Part shown: positions 1-12,016 of the stretch, piece after piece | How the letters are laid out: each line of letters starts with the position of its first letter | How positions within the stretch are numbered: position 1 is the stretch's first letter | NCBI GenBank assembly: GCA_905160935.1 | Contig: CAJHZI010000711.1 | Span: 67,001 to 131,000, forward strand | Source of the DNA: Enchytraeus crypticus | Taxonomy: Eukaryota; Annelida; Clitellata; Enchytraeida; Enchytraeidae | Reading direction: 5' to 3' | Length of the DNA: 64,000 bases | Notes under the pieces: model-generated | Told to the model about the DNA's origin: nothing | The model's database searches: none | The model's input: the letters and a program-made list of their open reading frames with translations, nothing else | Translations under genes and position numbers: made by a program

Positions 1-330
1 GTGGTGATGAAACCCGCACACAGGTCAGCGCTCATGATCCACAGGCGAATAGCTGAGCGAGAGTTAGTGGCGTGGGACCTGGGGCGAGTGGGCTTACACT
101 TACTGCGCAAAATAAAATAAATACATGACGATGTATTCTCAAATACTACAGTTAAGATAGTCAAAAATACATAACGGTGTATTTTAACGATGCATTCTCA
201 GATAATACAATTATAGGAGCCATAAATACATATCGATGTAATCTCAAATACTACAGCTAAGACAGCAAAAAATTACCTGACACTCTAACCACTGCGCTAT
301 TGAGATATTCTAATAGCACTACATACCTAA

Positions 331-468
331 AGCTAATGTTAACGTCAATGTTATTGTTAACGTTAGTTTCCTCACTCGAAAGCAATGTCAGTGACGGTCG
401 AGCCCAGGATTTGAACCCCGCACATACTCAGCCGCGGTCGAGTATCTTACCGACATGGCCACTGGCTG
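331..468 (-). repeat. tRNA-derived SINE, family A
   Basis: Read on the minus strand, this copy starts with a tRNA-like head (GCCAGTGGCCATGTCGG as box A, GGTTCAAATCC as box B) and continues into a body with TCACTGACAT and GAGGAAACTAACGTTAAC. It belongs to the commonest SINE family of the window. It is inserted directly downstream of the dehydrogenase exon 5 donor, so an unspliced transcript would read into the SINE and stop. Confidence 0.8.
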
Positions 469-473
469 CATAC

Positions 474-1592
474 CTGTAGTATAGCCCGGTCTGCGTAGAT
501 AGAGAGGGCTCTAGGCAGCAGAACAGGCTGGTCTTAGCCCCGTCAGTAGGGCTCGTCATCTGTCCCCTGAAGCAGGACCAGGCCAGCCTGAAGCACTTCA
601 TCACCGCTGAGCCCTCGAAATCCCTGCCCAACTCCGTCGCTATGACACCGGGGTGTAAACAGTATGACGTCACACCCGTTCCTATGACAACGAAGACATC
701 AAGGAAGTTATAGGCTTTAATAATATATTTTTATTCTAATCATTTTAGTAGTTATTATGCTAACATTGATTTTGATAAATTAATCAATAATTGTTTTTAT
801 AGCTTGTTAGTCTACAAGTTAAAGCTACAATTTAAGAATTTGAGCCGTTAATACTACCTTGTAAGACACTGGCTAGATGAGTTGAGAATAGAATGTTGGC
901 AGCTTTGCTCCGTCCGTAAGCTTTAAGAGCCGACCACCCGTTGACTGTCTGCAAGTCGTTGAAGTTGAGATGTGAGTATTCATGAGCCTTGGAGGACACA
1001 GTGACGACACGGCTAGGCGCCGAGTCCTTCAGCTTATCCAACAACAGGTTAGTCAGCAGAAAGTGTCCTGAAATAAGTGCAAGATAAAGTTATCTGAAAA
1101 TAAATGTAAGAGAAAGTGATATGAAAATAAGTTCAAGAGAAAGTGATCTGAAAATAAGTGCAAGAGAAAGTGATCTGAAAATACGTGGAAGAAGAAGTGA
1201 AAGAAAATGCAAGATAAAGTGATCTGAAAATAAGTGGAAGAAAAAGTGAGCTGACAATAAGTACATGAAAAAGTGACCTGAAAATAAGTGCAAGAGAAGA
1301 AAGTGATCTGAAAATAAGTGCAAGATAAAGTGACAAATGGTGGATTCTAATTATGTCAAGGTAGGCCCCTAATGCCTTTCTCGGCTCCCACTGAAACTCA
1401 AAACTAACAATTCAGAAGTACATTTTAGTATTTACATGTACTTCACCTTTTGTACAATATTAATATTTTGTATAATATTAATTACTTATCATATATTAGC
1501 CAGAGAGACAATATTTTTATAGCAACTACTTTATAGAAATGTAATATTTAACTCAAGGAGATAACAATATATGAGAGATTAATATAATAATA

Positions 1593-1636
<44 letters not shown>

Positions 1637-3167
1637 TAATAATAATAAAAATAAAATAATAATAATAATAATAATAAAATAATAAAAATAATAATAAAAT
1701 AATAATAATAATAGAATATAAGAGATTTAAGTGAGAAAGAAATCAGTACCGATGTGATTGACTCCAAAGTCAAGTTCAAGGCCATCGTCAGTCAGACGCC
1801 TCTGAGACGTAAACACACCAGCGTTGTTGACGAGAATATCAAGCCTGGACTCATCTGTATGGAGTGCACAGTATAGGAATCAATGAATTGATTGATTGAT
1901 TGATTAATTGATTGATTGGTTGATTGATTGAATGAATGATTGAATGAATGATTGGTTCAACGATTGAGTGATTGCTTGAGTGAATGATTGATTGAATGAT
2001 TGAGTGATCGAATGATCAATTGGTTGAATGATTAATTTGTTGATTAACTGATTGATTGATTGATTGACTATTTGATTGATTAATTGATTGGATGATTGAT
2101 TGACTTATTGATAGATTGAGCAATTGATTGATCAATTGATTATTTTATGAACTGATTTATTGGCTGAGTGAGATTTCTTATGTCAAATAATCTAAGCGTA
2201 TTGTCAGGAACGTCCCAAACATAATATTGACTGCTCCTGGCAGATATCAACTTTGAGAGAGAAAAGGTTTGGAAAAAAAATAAAGTTACAAATGAGATTA
2301 CAAATCAATTATTAAAAGGTTAAAAATTTTGAATGCTAAATTATTAGAAAAATAAAATATAACGAACTCTCATTGAAGTTCTCGGCGAATGTCCTGACAG
2401 ACGCTAGGTTAGCGAGATCAAGATACTGGTAAACCACCTCAGTGTTCCCTGTATCTCTCCTGAGCTCGTCACATGCTGCAACGCCTCGCTCTGCACTTCT
2501 GCAGGCCAGGATTACTCGAGCTCCTGCACTCATCAATCAATCAATCAATCAATCTAGCGGTCAGTCTTTCTATCAGTCAGTCAATTAGTGAACCAATCGA
2601 TCAATCAAACGATCTATCGTTCGATATGTATCATGCAAGTGTCATACACTCAACTTAGTACATGATTATGGCAGTTCTAATATCATAATCTGTATAACCC
2701 TCTAATTTAGATCAATACAGTATCTTATTTTAAACCAATAGAGATCACAAAATAAACGGCCATCAGAAAAAGTCGAAATAAACCTCTCTCTAGCTGTCTA
2801 CCGATAATATTAAACATTTTAATATTAGTTAAGACGCTAGAGTGTGTGAGAGAGAGAGAGAGGCGGAGAGAGAGAGAGAGAGGGAGAGACAGAGTGTGAG
2901 AGAGAGAAAGAGAGATGGAGAGACAGAGTGATAGAGAGATAGACAGATAGACAGCGAGAGAGAGAGAAACTTTGTACATAAATTAAACTTTTTTCTATTA
3001 CAACATTCATTTAAATGAAATAAACGATAATTGACGTATTTGTACTTACTCAGCGTCATTTATCTCCTACCTTTTCGAGCTAGTTCTCTCGCGGTTTCCA
3101 GGCCAATTCCTCCATTTGACCCGGTAACAATGGCAACTTTTCCATCCAGTCTTACTGAGGAATTCAT
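474..3167 (-). CDS. Short-chain dehydrogenase/reductase, retinol dehydrogenase 11-14-like (3' end off window)
   Basis: Five exons joined by phase: 3071-3167, 2523-2368, 1854-1750, 1067-858 and 681-474, all GT/AG with phase-1 junctions. The joined protein of about 258 residues has the Rossmann motif TGSNGGIG near residue 15, the segment [13 protein letters not shown], the NNAG motif, a conserved [14 protein letters not shown] stretch, the catalytic YGRSK (YxxxK) and the [11 protein letters not shown] segment typical of retinol dehydrogenases 11-14. Family members are NADP(H)-dependent oxidoreductases acting on retinoid or lipid aldehydes. The start ATG at 3167 gives [10 protein letters not shown] directly before the Rossmann strand, so the N-terminal membrane anchor of vertebrate RDH11-13 is absent here unless an upstream exon exists. 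Exon 5 ends at donor CAG|GTATGC; the last C-terminal exon should lie left of base 1. A SINE begins only a few bases past this donor. The family call is secure; the exact substrate is not. Confidence 0.9.
1072..1340 (-). repeat. Minisatellite derived from the acceptor of dehydrogenase exon 4
   Basis: About nine to ten units of roughly 27 nt, on the plus strand like gaaaataagtgcaagagaaa. Read in gene direction each unit is gcacttattttcAG followed by an ACTTTCT element. The true junction is gcacttatttcAG|GACACTTTCT, so the unit copies both the acceptor and the first exon bases. The array sits directly upstream of exon 4. Confidence 0.85.
1595..1715. repeat. (AAT)n microsatellite in dehydrogenase intron 3
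   Basis: Nearly pure AAT/ATA triplets with a few A insertions. It lies close to the exon 3 donor and carries no coding signal. Confidence 0.95.
1878..2165. repeat. Degenerate (TTGA)n array in dehydrogenase intron 2
   Basis: Tandem attg/attga units with scattered substitutions, beginning about 25 bases upstream (in gene direction) of the exon 3 acceptor. Similar TTGA arrays recur near other acceptors of this window. Confidence 0.9.
2845..2970. repeat. (GA)n-rich microsatellite in dehydrogenase intron 1
   Basis: Long runs of gaga with gac and gtg interruptions. The open frames here are low-complexity Ser/Leu repeats and not genes. Confidence 0.95.
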
Positions 3168-4706
3168 CGCAGTCAATTCTGGGCTGAAGAATTGTATTTA
3201 GATTCTGTAAAATTCATAGTACAATTACGTAAACGTGGAGAATTCTTAACATTTTTAATGGTAAATTATAAAGGTATCAGTAATTGTTAAGCTAGTCCGA
3301 GAAAGTACAAAGCTATGTGTAAAACTAAATATAACATAATTGAGTCCTGCTGTTCAATTGGTCACCAACAATGAACTTAGACTTCAAGAGAACAATTTAT
3401 TCAGTAGACAAACAAAAAACGTTTATTCTTTTAATTACCGTTGTTAATAAACACCTGCATGTTATAACAAATATAAAAATATTAACCGTTTGTAATAATT
3501 ACTCTTCGCAAGAGTTTAAATTTTAAAACACATCTGGATATATTTTATTTAATAAAGAATTTGGAAACACTCCATTCAGCAAGTGTAGGCCTGAACGCTT
3601 AGATTAATTTGACGTCGTTTTCCTTTTCGAAGCATGTCAGTGACGGTGCTAGCACTGGATTTTAACCATGAATCTGCTGATCTGCTGCAGGAAATCGTAC
3701 CTACAAGCTACGGCTTTATCCTTCGACAATTCCTAAGGGCAAGGTTCTAATGCAGTAGTCTATAGGTAAGTCTAAACAAAAATTTGAGCAGAAAAATGTT
3801 TCAAAACTTTAAACAAAATGATAACTTTATTTCGCCTTATTTTTACTATGAAGTATAAACAATATTAATGGTGTAGACAAAGTGTCTAATGAAATAAAAT
3901 AATGCAAAGAACATTGCTTTGAATTGGTGTTTGGTAGACTTATGATTGAATTGATTTCCAATTACATTTAGTTTCTCAGTACACAAAGTCTACAGTATTT
4001 AGATTGCATCTTAGAGATTTAAAAATACTCTTGCACTGCAGCACAGCTTGATTCTGTTCGACAAGATACGTGTAATTTGCGCCGAGTTATGAAGCTAATC
4101 CTATTGCTACTTGTCTTATTCGTAAGTTAATTTTTATTAAGGGAATAGTATTCAACCTTTTCTAATGCTATTTTTTATATAATATTTTCTATTGCGTATT
4201 AAAATCGTCCTCATAACCTACCTGTGTTCCAATTTCGTTTTCTCGTTGGTAAAATGTCATTCGTTTATTTGTATTAGCTCATCTAGTTATAACAGCGTGC
4301 ATCGAGTAGAGTCAAAACTAAACCGGCTAAACCAGCTCTTAGAGACTTTAGAATATGAATGAACTAAGATAATTTTGTACTTAATTATTTTAATAAAACA
4401 AATTTTTTATTTCTCTGGGCAAATAATTTTATATTAAATTATATTTATTGTATATTTATTTATTATATGCTATATTTTTATGATATTTTAGCAATGTCAA
4501 ATGGGTTGACAACCCATTTCTTCAAGAACCTATTGCCCTCTAGCGTTGTTTGAACTAGGCACCCTGGAGTCACTGTACTGCACAACCCAGAAATGTGGGT
4601 GTGCACCAAGTGGCCCCGGGGTGGGCTGCCTGCGTGGGGTCTACTTAAACACATGTTCTCGCAACCATGTGTAATGATGGAGGATTTCACAATGTATCGG
4701 TGTAGA

Positions 4707-4817
4707 GCTAATGTTAACGTTTCTTTCCTCACTCGAAAGCGATGTCAGTGACGGGAGAGCCCAGGGTTTGAACAGCACCTACTGAACCGCGGTTGAATAT
4801 CTTATCGAGATGAGGAA
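4707..4817 (-). repeat. SINE family A copy
   Basis: Shares gctaatgttaacgt, ctcactcgaaagcgatgtca and the gtttgaac box B (reverse) with the other copies; the head is slightly degraded. A poorer relic with tgtcagtgacggtgctagca lies at about 3625-3705. Confidence 0.75.
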
Positions 4818-5460
4818 ATGGACGCTAAATCTGTATTATTTAAACATACATACAATTACAGAGAAAGAGAACTAGAAGAAGTACCTTAAGTTCGTAAAGT
4901 GCACTTGTAACTTTAAATATACTACTATTATTAAATCTCATTCCATAGTAATTATTGACGGAGTTGAGATTCCGTAAAGCTGATGCTATTAATACGGTGA
5001 TAATTTTATTTGCTGCACTCGCAGATCAAAGAGAATATGTCAAAGTCGCTAATAAACAGCTGAGTGCAGTTGGTCAGCTAACAAGTGGACCACTAAAGTC
5101 GCACTAATGGGTCAGTTGTAACGAGTGAACTTTTAACGACAGGTCAATATTTGTTCAGCGCTCTTCCACACTCCAATGGATGCTGGATAAAGGGACCTGG
5201 ATATTGGGGTAGGAAAGAGATGTTAGTGGAAGGAGGGGGTGGAACCCTTAACGTGGTTTAAGAGAAACAAACACTAATAAGCTGATTGGTTTGACCTCGG
5301 AGGATTTACCAGGACTTAACAGGATCATCTGATTCATACTTCTCGATATTTTATTAGTCACCTCTCGCAGAATTCATTCCTTTTTCCTTTCCAATGAAGA
5401 TATTACAGAGTTTGATAAAGCTAATCCATCGTGAAGGAATCTATGATTTATTAATTAAAT

Positions 5461-5467
5461 TTAATTT

Positions 5468-5498
<31 letters not shown>

Positions 5499-5524
5499 GA
5501 GAGAGAGGAGAGAGAGAGAGATAT
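5461..5524. repeat. (GA)n microsatellite
   Basis: Pure gaga/gaggag run. The Glu/Arg open frame across it is a repeat translation. Confidence 0.95.
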
Positions 5525-5987
5525 GTTTTGTTATCACAAAATCACACAGAGTAATCACATCAATGAACGTGTCATCAAAAACTGTAAATAAGCATTTTCA
5601 GATTCTAAATGATAAGCGTAATAAGTCATGTAAGTGACAAAAATGAAGGTGCTTAATAAATTGAATAAAAACAAGGCCATCAAAGAAGACGCAGGGCGTC
5701 CTATCTAGTTGAACACTCAGTTTTCATGAAACTAGAAATATATTCACAGTTTAAGAGTACTGCGAAGAGTTTGCTAAAATCTTCATCTCCCTGTTATAAA
5801 ACAGAGCACCATTAATTTCACATCCCAGATGTGAGTACTAAGACGCTATTTATTGGCTTCCAGAACGTCAATTAAAATCCACAGACTCAAGAAACCCCAT
5901 GTTAATTCTATCTGTTTATCACTATCAATTTTGCATTAAATTAGCCACATGTCCAGTTAATGATCCAATTTCTTTTTCATACTTCCC

Positions 5988-6003
5988 TAATCATCACCAT
6001 CAC

Positions 6004-6043
<40 letters not shown>

Positions 6044-6110
6044 TTCCCTTGAATCCCAGTTTAAATAGGGTAGGGATACCCATAGACTGTCTGTCCTATT
6101 TCATAACTCC
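5988..6110 (-). repeat. (CAT)n microsatellite joined to repeat family D fragment
   Basis: A pure cat run of about 50 bases is followed by cttcccttgaatcccagttt and agggtagggatacccataga, the end of the interspersed family D seen complete at 7645-7880. The triplet run looks like the family's tail. The His-rich open frame is an artefact. Confidence 0.7.
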
Positions 6111-7644
6111 CTAATAACTAATTAAATTAGAGAACCAGGGAACTATCTAAACTTTATATTTCATGCAATCTTGATTTAGGAGACACCAAAATGTTTTGCT
6201 GCCAATTAAGTAAAATTAACGTAAAACGACCAACAAAGTACCAAAAATATTAAATCAGCAAAATGCAGCTTTATGAAAATCTCCATGTATCCCAAGGCTT
6301 GTCAAATTATGTTTTTATCTACCTGTTTATTAATTAATTTTATTTATTTTTTCTCTATTTCTTTATTTATCTATTTTAGAATTCCAATAATGTTTCCATG
6401 ACTTATTTTTTTATAATCCGGCTACTGTGCGATTAAGTAACATATACAGTAACTATTTAACAGAAACAGAAAAATAGAATCTAAAAATTGCCAGGAAACT
6501 TCTTCAAGCATCAGCAAATGATCTAAATATCGACAGATTTAATGAGCACTACCAACAATAACCATTATTTTACATCAATAATAGCCACTCAGGTAACTCA
6601 CGGAGCTTTGAGACGATACGTTTAGAGATCGTTAACGACCCTCTTCGTCTTTCAAGTGGATAGCTGGTCGAAGCAGCAACAATAAGACAGCAGAACCAAG
6701 CAGCGTTTAATTGACTGAGTCGATCTACGTGTGACAACTCAAGATCTGAATTATGAAAATCTCATAACGCGCTTCTATTGACGAATTCTATTTATGATCG
6801 TTTTGACAATTGAAATAAAGGTAGCCCTTAGATCAGTCCTTGGTAACACTTACTTGAGATTATGTTCTCGTATTTTCCACTTTATTATATTTGATATTAT
6901 ACTGAACTATTTGCTGCTATTTCACTGTATCATTTTCTACCTTAGAATTTCTTACAGCCTGTAAAAGAGCATAGAATTAACATAGCAACAGTAGCCGCAA
7001 CAACAACAACAACAATAACAATTGCAACAAACAAACAAGTACAATAACAACAATAACAATTATTTTCGACTTAAAATCTCTTACAGCCTGCACAAAATTT
7101 TAGCAACGACATGAGCAAGTTTTCAACTATCAACAGTAATAATAACAGCAGAAACAACAAACACTTGCAACAAACAAGCAATTAGTTATTGCTGTCTAAT
7201 AAATAAAAGAATAGCTGAAGGTTGAGCTTCAATGAATTATGTCAAGCCGTGCTCTGTTAAATTTCTAATTTTAAATTAATGCAAGCTTTTTTGTAGCCTA
7301 TGGCGTGAGAAAAGTATAACGTCTTTGGTGGTTTCCCGTTTCCTTCCTCAGTTCTCGCTCAGTCGCCTCTTACAACATGTACAGTTTGGTGTTTCACGTG
7401 CAGAACACTTTACGAAATGGATAATGTAGCACTTAGGTGCCTGTGAACTGCACAAATGAAATGTTTTCAAAATGTCTATCTAATCTCTAAAATTGCTGGG
7501 AGAGAAATCTTGAATAATATTTTTTTCTTAAAAAGCATCAACTGTGCTCAACCGTTTACAGAAATCTTCTTCATAAATCTATTCATAAATCTAAATGTTT
7601 TCATAAATCTATTATTACTGTAGGCCTACTAAATACACAGCTAA

Positions 7645-7880
7645 TTTAAACATCTTCGTCATCATCTTCCCTTGAACCCAGTTCAGCAGATAGGGTCGGC
7701 ATACGAATAGATCGCCATTCGTTAAAAAAATTTTGTAGCAATTTCTGGAGCCTAGACGTTCACCAACAAAAACCCTTTTCTGACGTTGGTTTAGGTCTTA
7801 GTACTTTGTCATCTTTTACGACACGTGCAGTCCACAGTTGGCCTGTTCTTCAGTAACGCGGATAAAACACGAGTATTTAT
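7645..7880 (-). repeat. Interspersed repeat family D
   Basis: Landmarks on the plus strand are atcatcttcccttgaaccca, gggtcggcatacgaatagat, gacgttggtttaggtcttag, ttttacgacacgtgcagtcc and a cggataaaacacgag end. The same landmarks recur at 30355-30625 and 37015-37250, with partial copies near 13025, 17755, 40485, 50525 (plus strand) and 56525. It resembles the retroelement-associated TCGTAAAAGGCGACTAA repeats of invertebrate genomes; the class is not resolved. Confidence 0.65.
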
Positions 7881-8339
7881 GCATATACATGTACGTTACT
7901 TATTGAGTAATTTCTGAAAGATTTTTGCCTTCTGCTATTCAGAAGCAAGGCTACTGAAACCTTCCCATCGCACCCTTTATATTAGTATACGATGATGAAA
8001 TATTTCCATAGGCTATTATCTTACTTTAAATAAAAAAATGATCCAATAAAACCAAGTTCAGCTATTTAATATAAACCTAAAATTTGCTACTAAATCATCC
8101 TATATGGTGTCAATTTTATTTTGATTAGAAATTAACAAACAGTGACCGGTCTTTAGTATTTGAAATCACATAAAATTAGTCACCTATCGCTGCCTTTTCA
8201 AATTCACTATAATATTGCCAAATGGCAGGTACAGGCTACATATTTCTATACAGAATATGCTCGCATGTTGATTATGGTGAAACCCATCACATGAGTTACA
8301 CCTTCATTGAAGCTTAACCACTGACTAACTTCAGCCAAA

Positions 8340-8464
8340 AAAGCTAATGTTAATGTCAGTTTCCTTACTCGAAAGTGATATCAGTGACGGGCGAGCCTAG
8401 AATTTGAACCTCGTACATACTGATCCGCGGTCGAATATCTTACCGACATCGCCACTGGCTCTAC
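8340..8464 (-). repeat. SINE family A copy
   Basis: One of the most complete copies: gctaatgttaatgtcagttt at the tail end and actgatccgcggtcgaatat with gccactggct at the tRNA-like head (plus-strand view). Confidence 0.8.
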
Positions 8465-9117
8465 CTGTGGAAATTACATACAATATGATATTCCTTTAGT
8501 TTCCACTGCTGCTGCTTAGTCGTCTCATAGGGCACGCGCGGTTTCCCTAAGTTCTATTTTGCAGTGTGAATGACTAATCCTGGGCATTTTAGGAAGTTAC
8601 AAAATATAAGATTTCTGAAGTGAATTTCTAAAGTCGTAAATGACCATTTTCTGTGCTAATATTTTGAATTTAATCGTTTATTTTTATTTCTTTAGGTTTT
8701 CCTAGTAAAAAAGTCTCCTAATTTAAATTAATTAATGCATAGAAAAGTCGGCTAATAATCAAAGACTTCTTAAAGCGAATAGCAGGTACAGTTCTAAACG
8801 TACCAGTGCTATCGTATTAAACGTATGCTAATTATAGCTAACTGCACTCAATAGGTTTGCTCGAGCTTGAATGAGATTTACCACAAGCCTGCCGTGTATT
8901 TATACAGAAGTTTTCCGTTAGCAAATCAAACAAATTGAAGCCAATTAGCGTTATGCAGAATTCTAGCTAGCCCTAGTTCTCTATACGTGTGGGACAAGCT
9001 ATTAGACAGAAATTCATTATTATGCTATTCAGATTTCACTTAGCGTAGTGAAGCTTGATGTAGGCCTACATCTCACTTATCAAATTATCTAATTAATACG
9101 GATTAACATAAAAAAGA

Positions 9118-9143
9118 TAATAATAATAATAATAGTAATGCTG

Positions 9144-9182
<39 letters not shown>
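9118..9182. repeat. (AAT)n microsatellite
   Basis: Triplet run aataataata with one tag interruption. Confidence 0.95.
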
Positions 9183-9183
<1 letters not shown>

Positions 9184-9199
9184 TATTTAATACTAATCA

Positions 9200-9450
9200 A
9201 GTTTTTGTTTTATCTTACTTTTTAGCCCAGGCCCCTATACAGCCCAGGGCATAAAATATAATAATAATAATGTCTATTGCTCTCCAGCGATTCAATGCAG
9301 TCTGCTCCAGTGGCACTTTGGCTAAAGCGGCTTCCCAGAGTGCAGAGGAATTATTTTAATCGCTTTTTAAAAAACTTTTAATTAAATAAAGTCTCTTTTA
9401 TCTTATTTTTTATCCAAGGGCCCTTTACAGCCCAGGACATTAAAAAAAAA
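9200..9450 (+). mobile_element. Retroelement C-terminal relic (LQRFNAVC tail)
   Basis: The plus strand encodes MSIALQRFNAVCSSGTL at about 9270-9320, matching the LQRFNAVC tail of the retroelement copies at 23670, 31120 and 37920. Two similar noncoding 3' blocks, cagcccagggcataaaa and cagcccaggacattaaaaaa, flank it, so two nested or tandem tails are likely. Confidence 0.6.
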
Positions 9451-9624
9451 TAATAATAATCGTCATCATCATCATCATCAATGTCATCATCATCGTCATA
9501 AATAGGTAAATGAAATAATAAGATAACGAAACAAATACAAATGAAGACTAAATATTTCAAAAATTGATTGATATAATTCGTTAGCTAGCAATTGACTAAA
9601 ATCGACCTAATAGTCCCTCTGCTA

Positions 9625-9668
<44 letters not shown>
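9625..9668. repeat. (CT)n microsatellite
   Basis: Pure ct run. A related GA-rich block lies at 10035-10180. Confidence 0.95.
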
Positions 9669-9669
<1 letters not shown>

Positions 9670-10621
9670 GTCAATGTTTCCTAAGTGAGTTTGTCTTATA
9701 GATCTTATTACTTAATTTATTTCACAAGAAGTCGTGCCAGATGTACCTCAGTTGTGTAAGCATCATCATAGCAGACCTGGTTATTGTAGGTGGAAGATGA
9801 ATTGTGCAGGACCTGTGCATAAAGCCACCTTCAATCAAAGTTCATAGGAATTATTACACGATCTCCAATTAATCTATTGAACAGCCAGAGACCTAGCCTT
9901 ACTATTGGTGCCACTGTGACAGTGGTTAGGAACCGGCTCTGTACAAGGCTATCGTAGAAAGTTGGGATTTCACTTCAATCAAAAAGCTTAAAGTTTGACT
10001 CACTGCCCCCTCTCTGGAAAGTGATGAGAGATGTAAGTAGAGAGAGAGAAAGAGAGAGAGTGTCTCAGAGAGAGAGAGGGAGAGCACACCAGAACATGGA
10101 AAAGAAGGACAGAAAGAGAGCGAAAGAGAGATAGAGAGATAGCGAGATAGAGAGATAGAGCGAAGAGAAATAGAGAGGAAAAGTAATCAATCGATTATGA
10201 TTTTGATTTAAATGAGGAGTTTTATAAGACTTCGATAGAAGTTTCCGAAATTTTTAGAGAAGTTTTTAGAGATATTTTGGTCACATTAAAAATGAGTTAA
10301 AGAATGAGTTAAGAAGAGTTGAATGAGTTGTTACGAGTTAAGTGAATTAATTAAATACGCAAGCGTTAATCTTTCAAGAAAACGATTAATCTATGATAGC
10401 TTTGTTCAATGACATGATGACAACATTTCTTTCTTGATTCAATTACATATGAAAAACGGGTCTTACATGTAAATTTACGTGTTCTGTAGAATAGTATAAT
10501 TAACTATAAGCCGAAGATACATCATCAGTTGCAGCAGGAATTATTGGTTTCCTATAGAAACTGACACGACTTAATTAGTGGTTGTTAAACAATTACTTTC
10601 ACAAACCAATGACTAATACTA

Positions 10622-10705
10622 GTAATAATAATAATATAGGGTTAACGTCCGTTTCTTCATACAAGGATTATGTCAGGGACGTCAATATGATGAGGGGTGT
10701 TCAAC
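10622..10705 (-). repeat. SINE family B fragment with AAT tail
   Basis: aataataataatatagggtt followed by aacgtccgtttcttcata and atgtcagggacgtc, the 3' part of family B in reverse orientation. Confidence 0.7.
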
Positions 10706-10789
10706 TAGGTAGGTTACTTGTGGCCTCTTTGACGGCCTTGTTTGTGAATGTTACCGTATATTTTTAGTGTATTGAAATCAACATGGTTC

Positions 10790-10809
10790 TTTCTCTCTCT
10801 CTCTCTCTC

Positions 10810-10857
<48 letters not shown>
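10790..10857. repeat. (CT)n microsatellite
   Basis: Two ct blocks separated by ttc; low complexity. Confidence 0.95.
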
Positions 10858-10859
<2 letters not shown>

Positions 10860-11364
10860 AAACACTACGCCACTCTGATCTCGTTGAAGGAATTAAACTA
10901 CATTGTTGACAACAAGTGTTCCCTAACAGGCGACTAAAGCAGCTACTGAGAATCCTAGCGAGAATCAAAACTCTCATCGTGGTAGCTATGCGTCCAAAGC
11001 TATGAAGTGTTGCGATAGGAGTTGTTGCATCAGGACACACTAGAATATACCAACTGTAAACTGCCTATTTCATAAAAGGCGACTAAGGAGGAAACTGCTG
11101 AAGGCAATGAGAAACCAGTTCAGAATCATTTTATTTTCAAGAAAAGCGCTTAAGCTTTAGCAAATGCTTTTATTTTTTAAATTGAATCAATTTTTCGGCC
11201 AATGGATTGCTGTGATACTGAGCATGAAATCTTTCAGCGTGTAGGAATAAGAAACATGGACCTGCCAATTGGCCTAACACGAGACTGAAGCTGTGAAATC
11301 ATGTACAATGCTAATTACTACACTTCACTGAGCAGATCTTTTTATTTAATTCCCTTTACGTTGG

Positions 11365-11490
11365 ACTGATTTTCTGGATTTTAGAATTTGCTCCGTTTTT
11401 GGACCTCCTTTTGGCTCGCCGGCTTGGTTTTGTCTCAATAATGCTCGATGTTGTCATTGATGACTGTAACACTCTAATTCTTGTTATGTT
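11365..11490 (-). mobile_element. Dispersed coding tail, IRVLQSSMT family
   Basis: The minus strand encodes IRVLQSSMTTSSIIETK followed by a basic stretch SRRAKRRSKNG and SKIQKI. The same product, with substitutions, is encoded at 58400-58515 (plus) and in decayed form at 24130-24250 (minus). Conservation of the reading frame between copies suggests the C-terminus of a transposon protein. I do not recognise the family. Confidence 0.5.
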
Positions 11491-11895
11491 ATGATATGTT
11501 ACACAGAAATTTATGCCTTGTAGTACTAGATACGGCAGTGGACAGACTGAAAACAGAAGCTGAGTTGATGACAAATGGTGTGTGGAAGTGTTGTAAAGCA
11601 TAATTCGGCTGTATCATGTTATACCATTCATCATGATAGAACGTGTTCTGTGACCATACGGCCCATACCAGCTCAATAGACCTGTAAACTAAAAAACTAA
11701 ATTGCAAATTGTATATTTATTATTGAATTAAATAAAGGGTTTTCTAGAAGGAACTAGAAACTGGAATGGTTAATGATTTCAGGATAAGCAGGTAAAATGT
11801 ATTAAATGAATTTATCGTTTAACAGTTTTAAATCATTCTTCCCTGTCGTTTCCTAGTACTTCACTTGCTTATTCACTTGCTTAGTAAAAGCTGAT

Positions 11896-12016
11896 AAAGC
11901 CAATGTTAACGTCAGTTTCCTCACACGAAAGCAATGTCAGTGACGGTAGAGCCCAGGATTTGAACCCCGCACATACTGATCCGGGGTCGAGTGTCTAACC
12001 TACATGGCCACTGGCT
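11896..12016 (-). repeat. SINE family A copy
   Basis: Near-complete: gccaatgttaacgtcagttt, agcaatgtcagtgacggtag, tttgaaccccgcacatactg and a gccactggct head. A head-only relic on the plus strand follows at about 12752-12822, directly joined to a family B tail at 12830-12905. Confidence 0.8.

Noticed and set aside
5899..6114. His-rich peptide gene
   Set aside because: Translation of a (CAT)n run next to an interspersed repeat.
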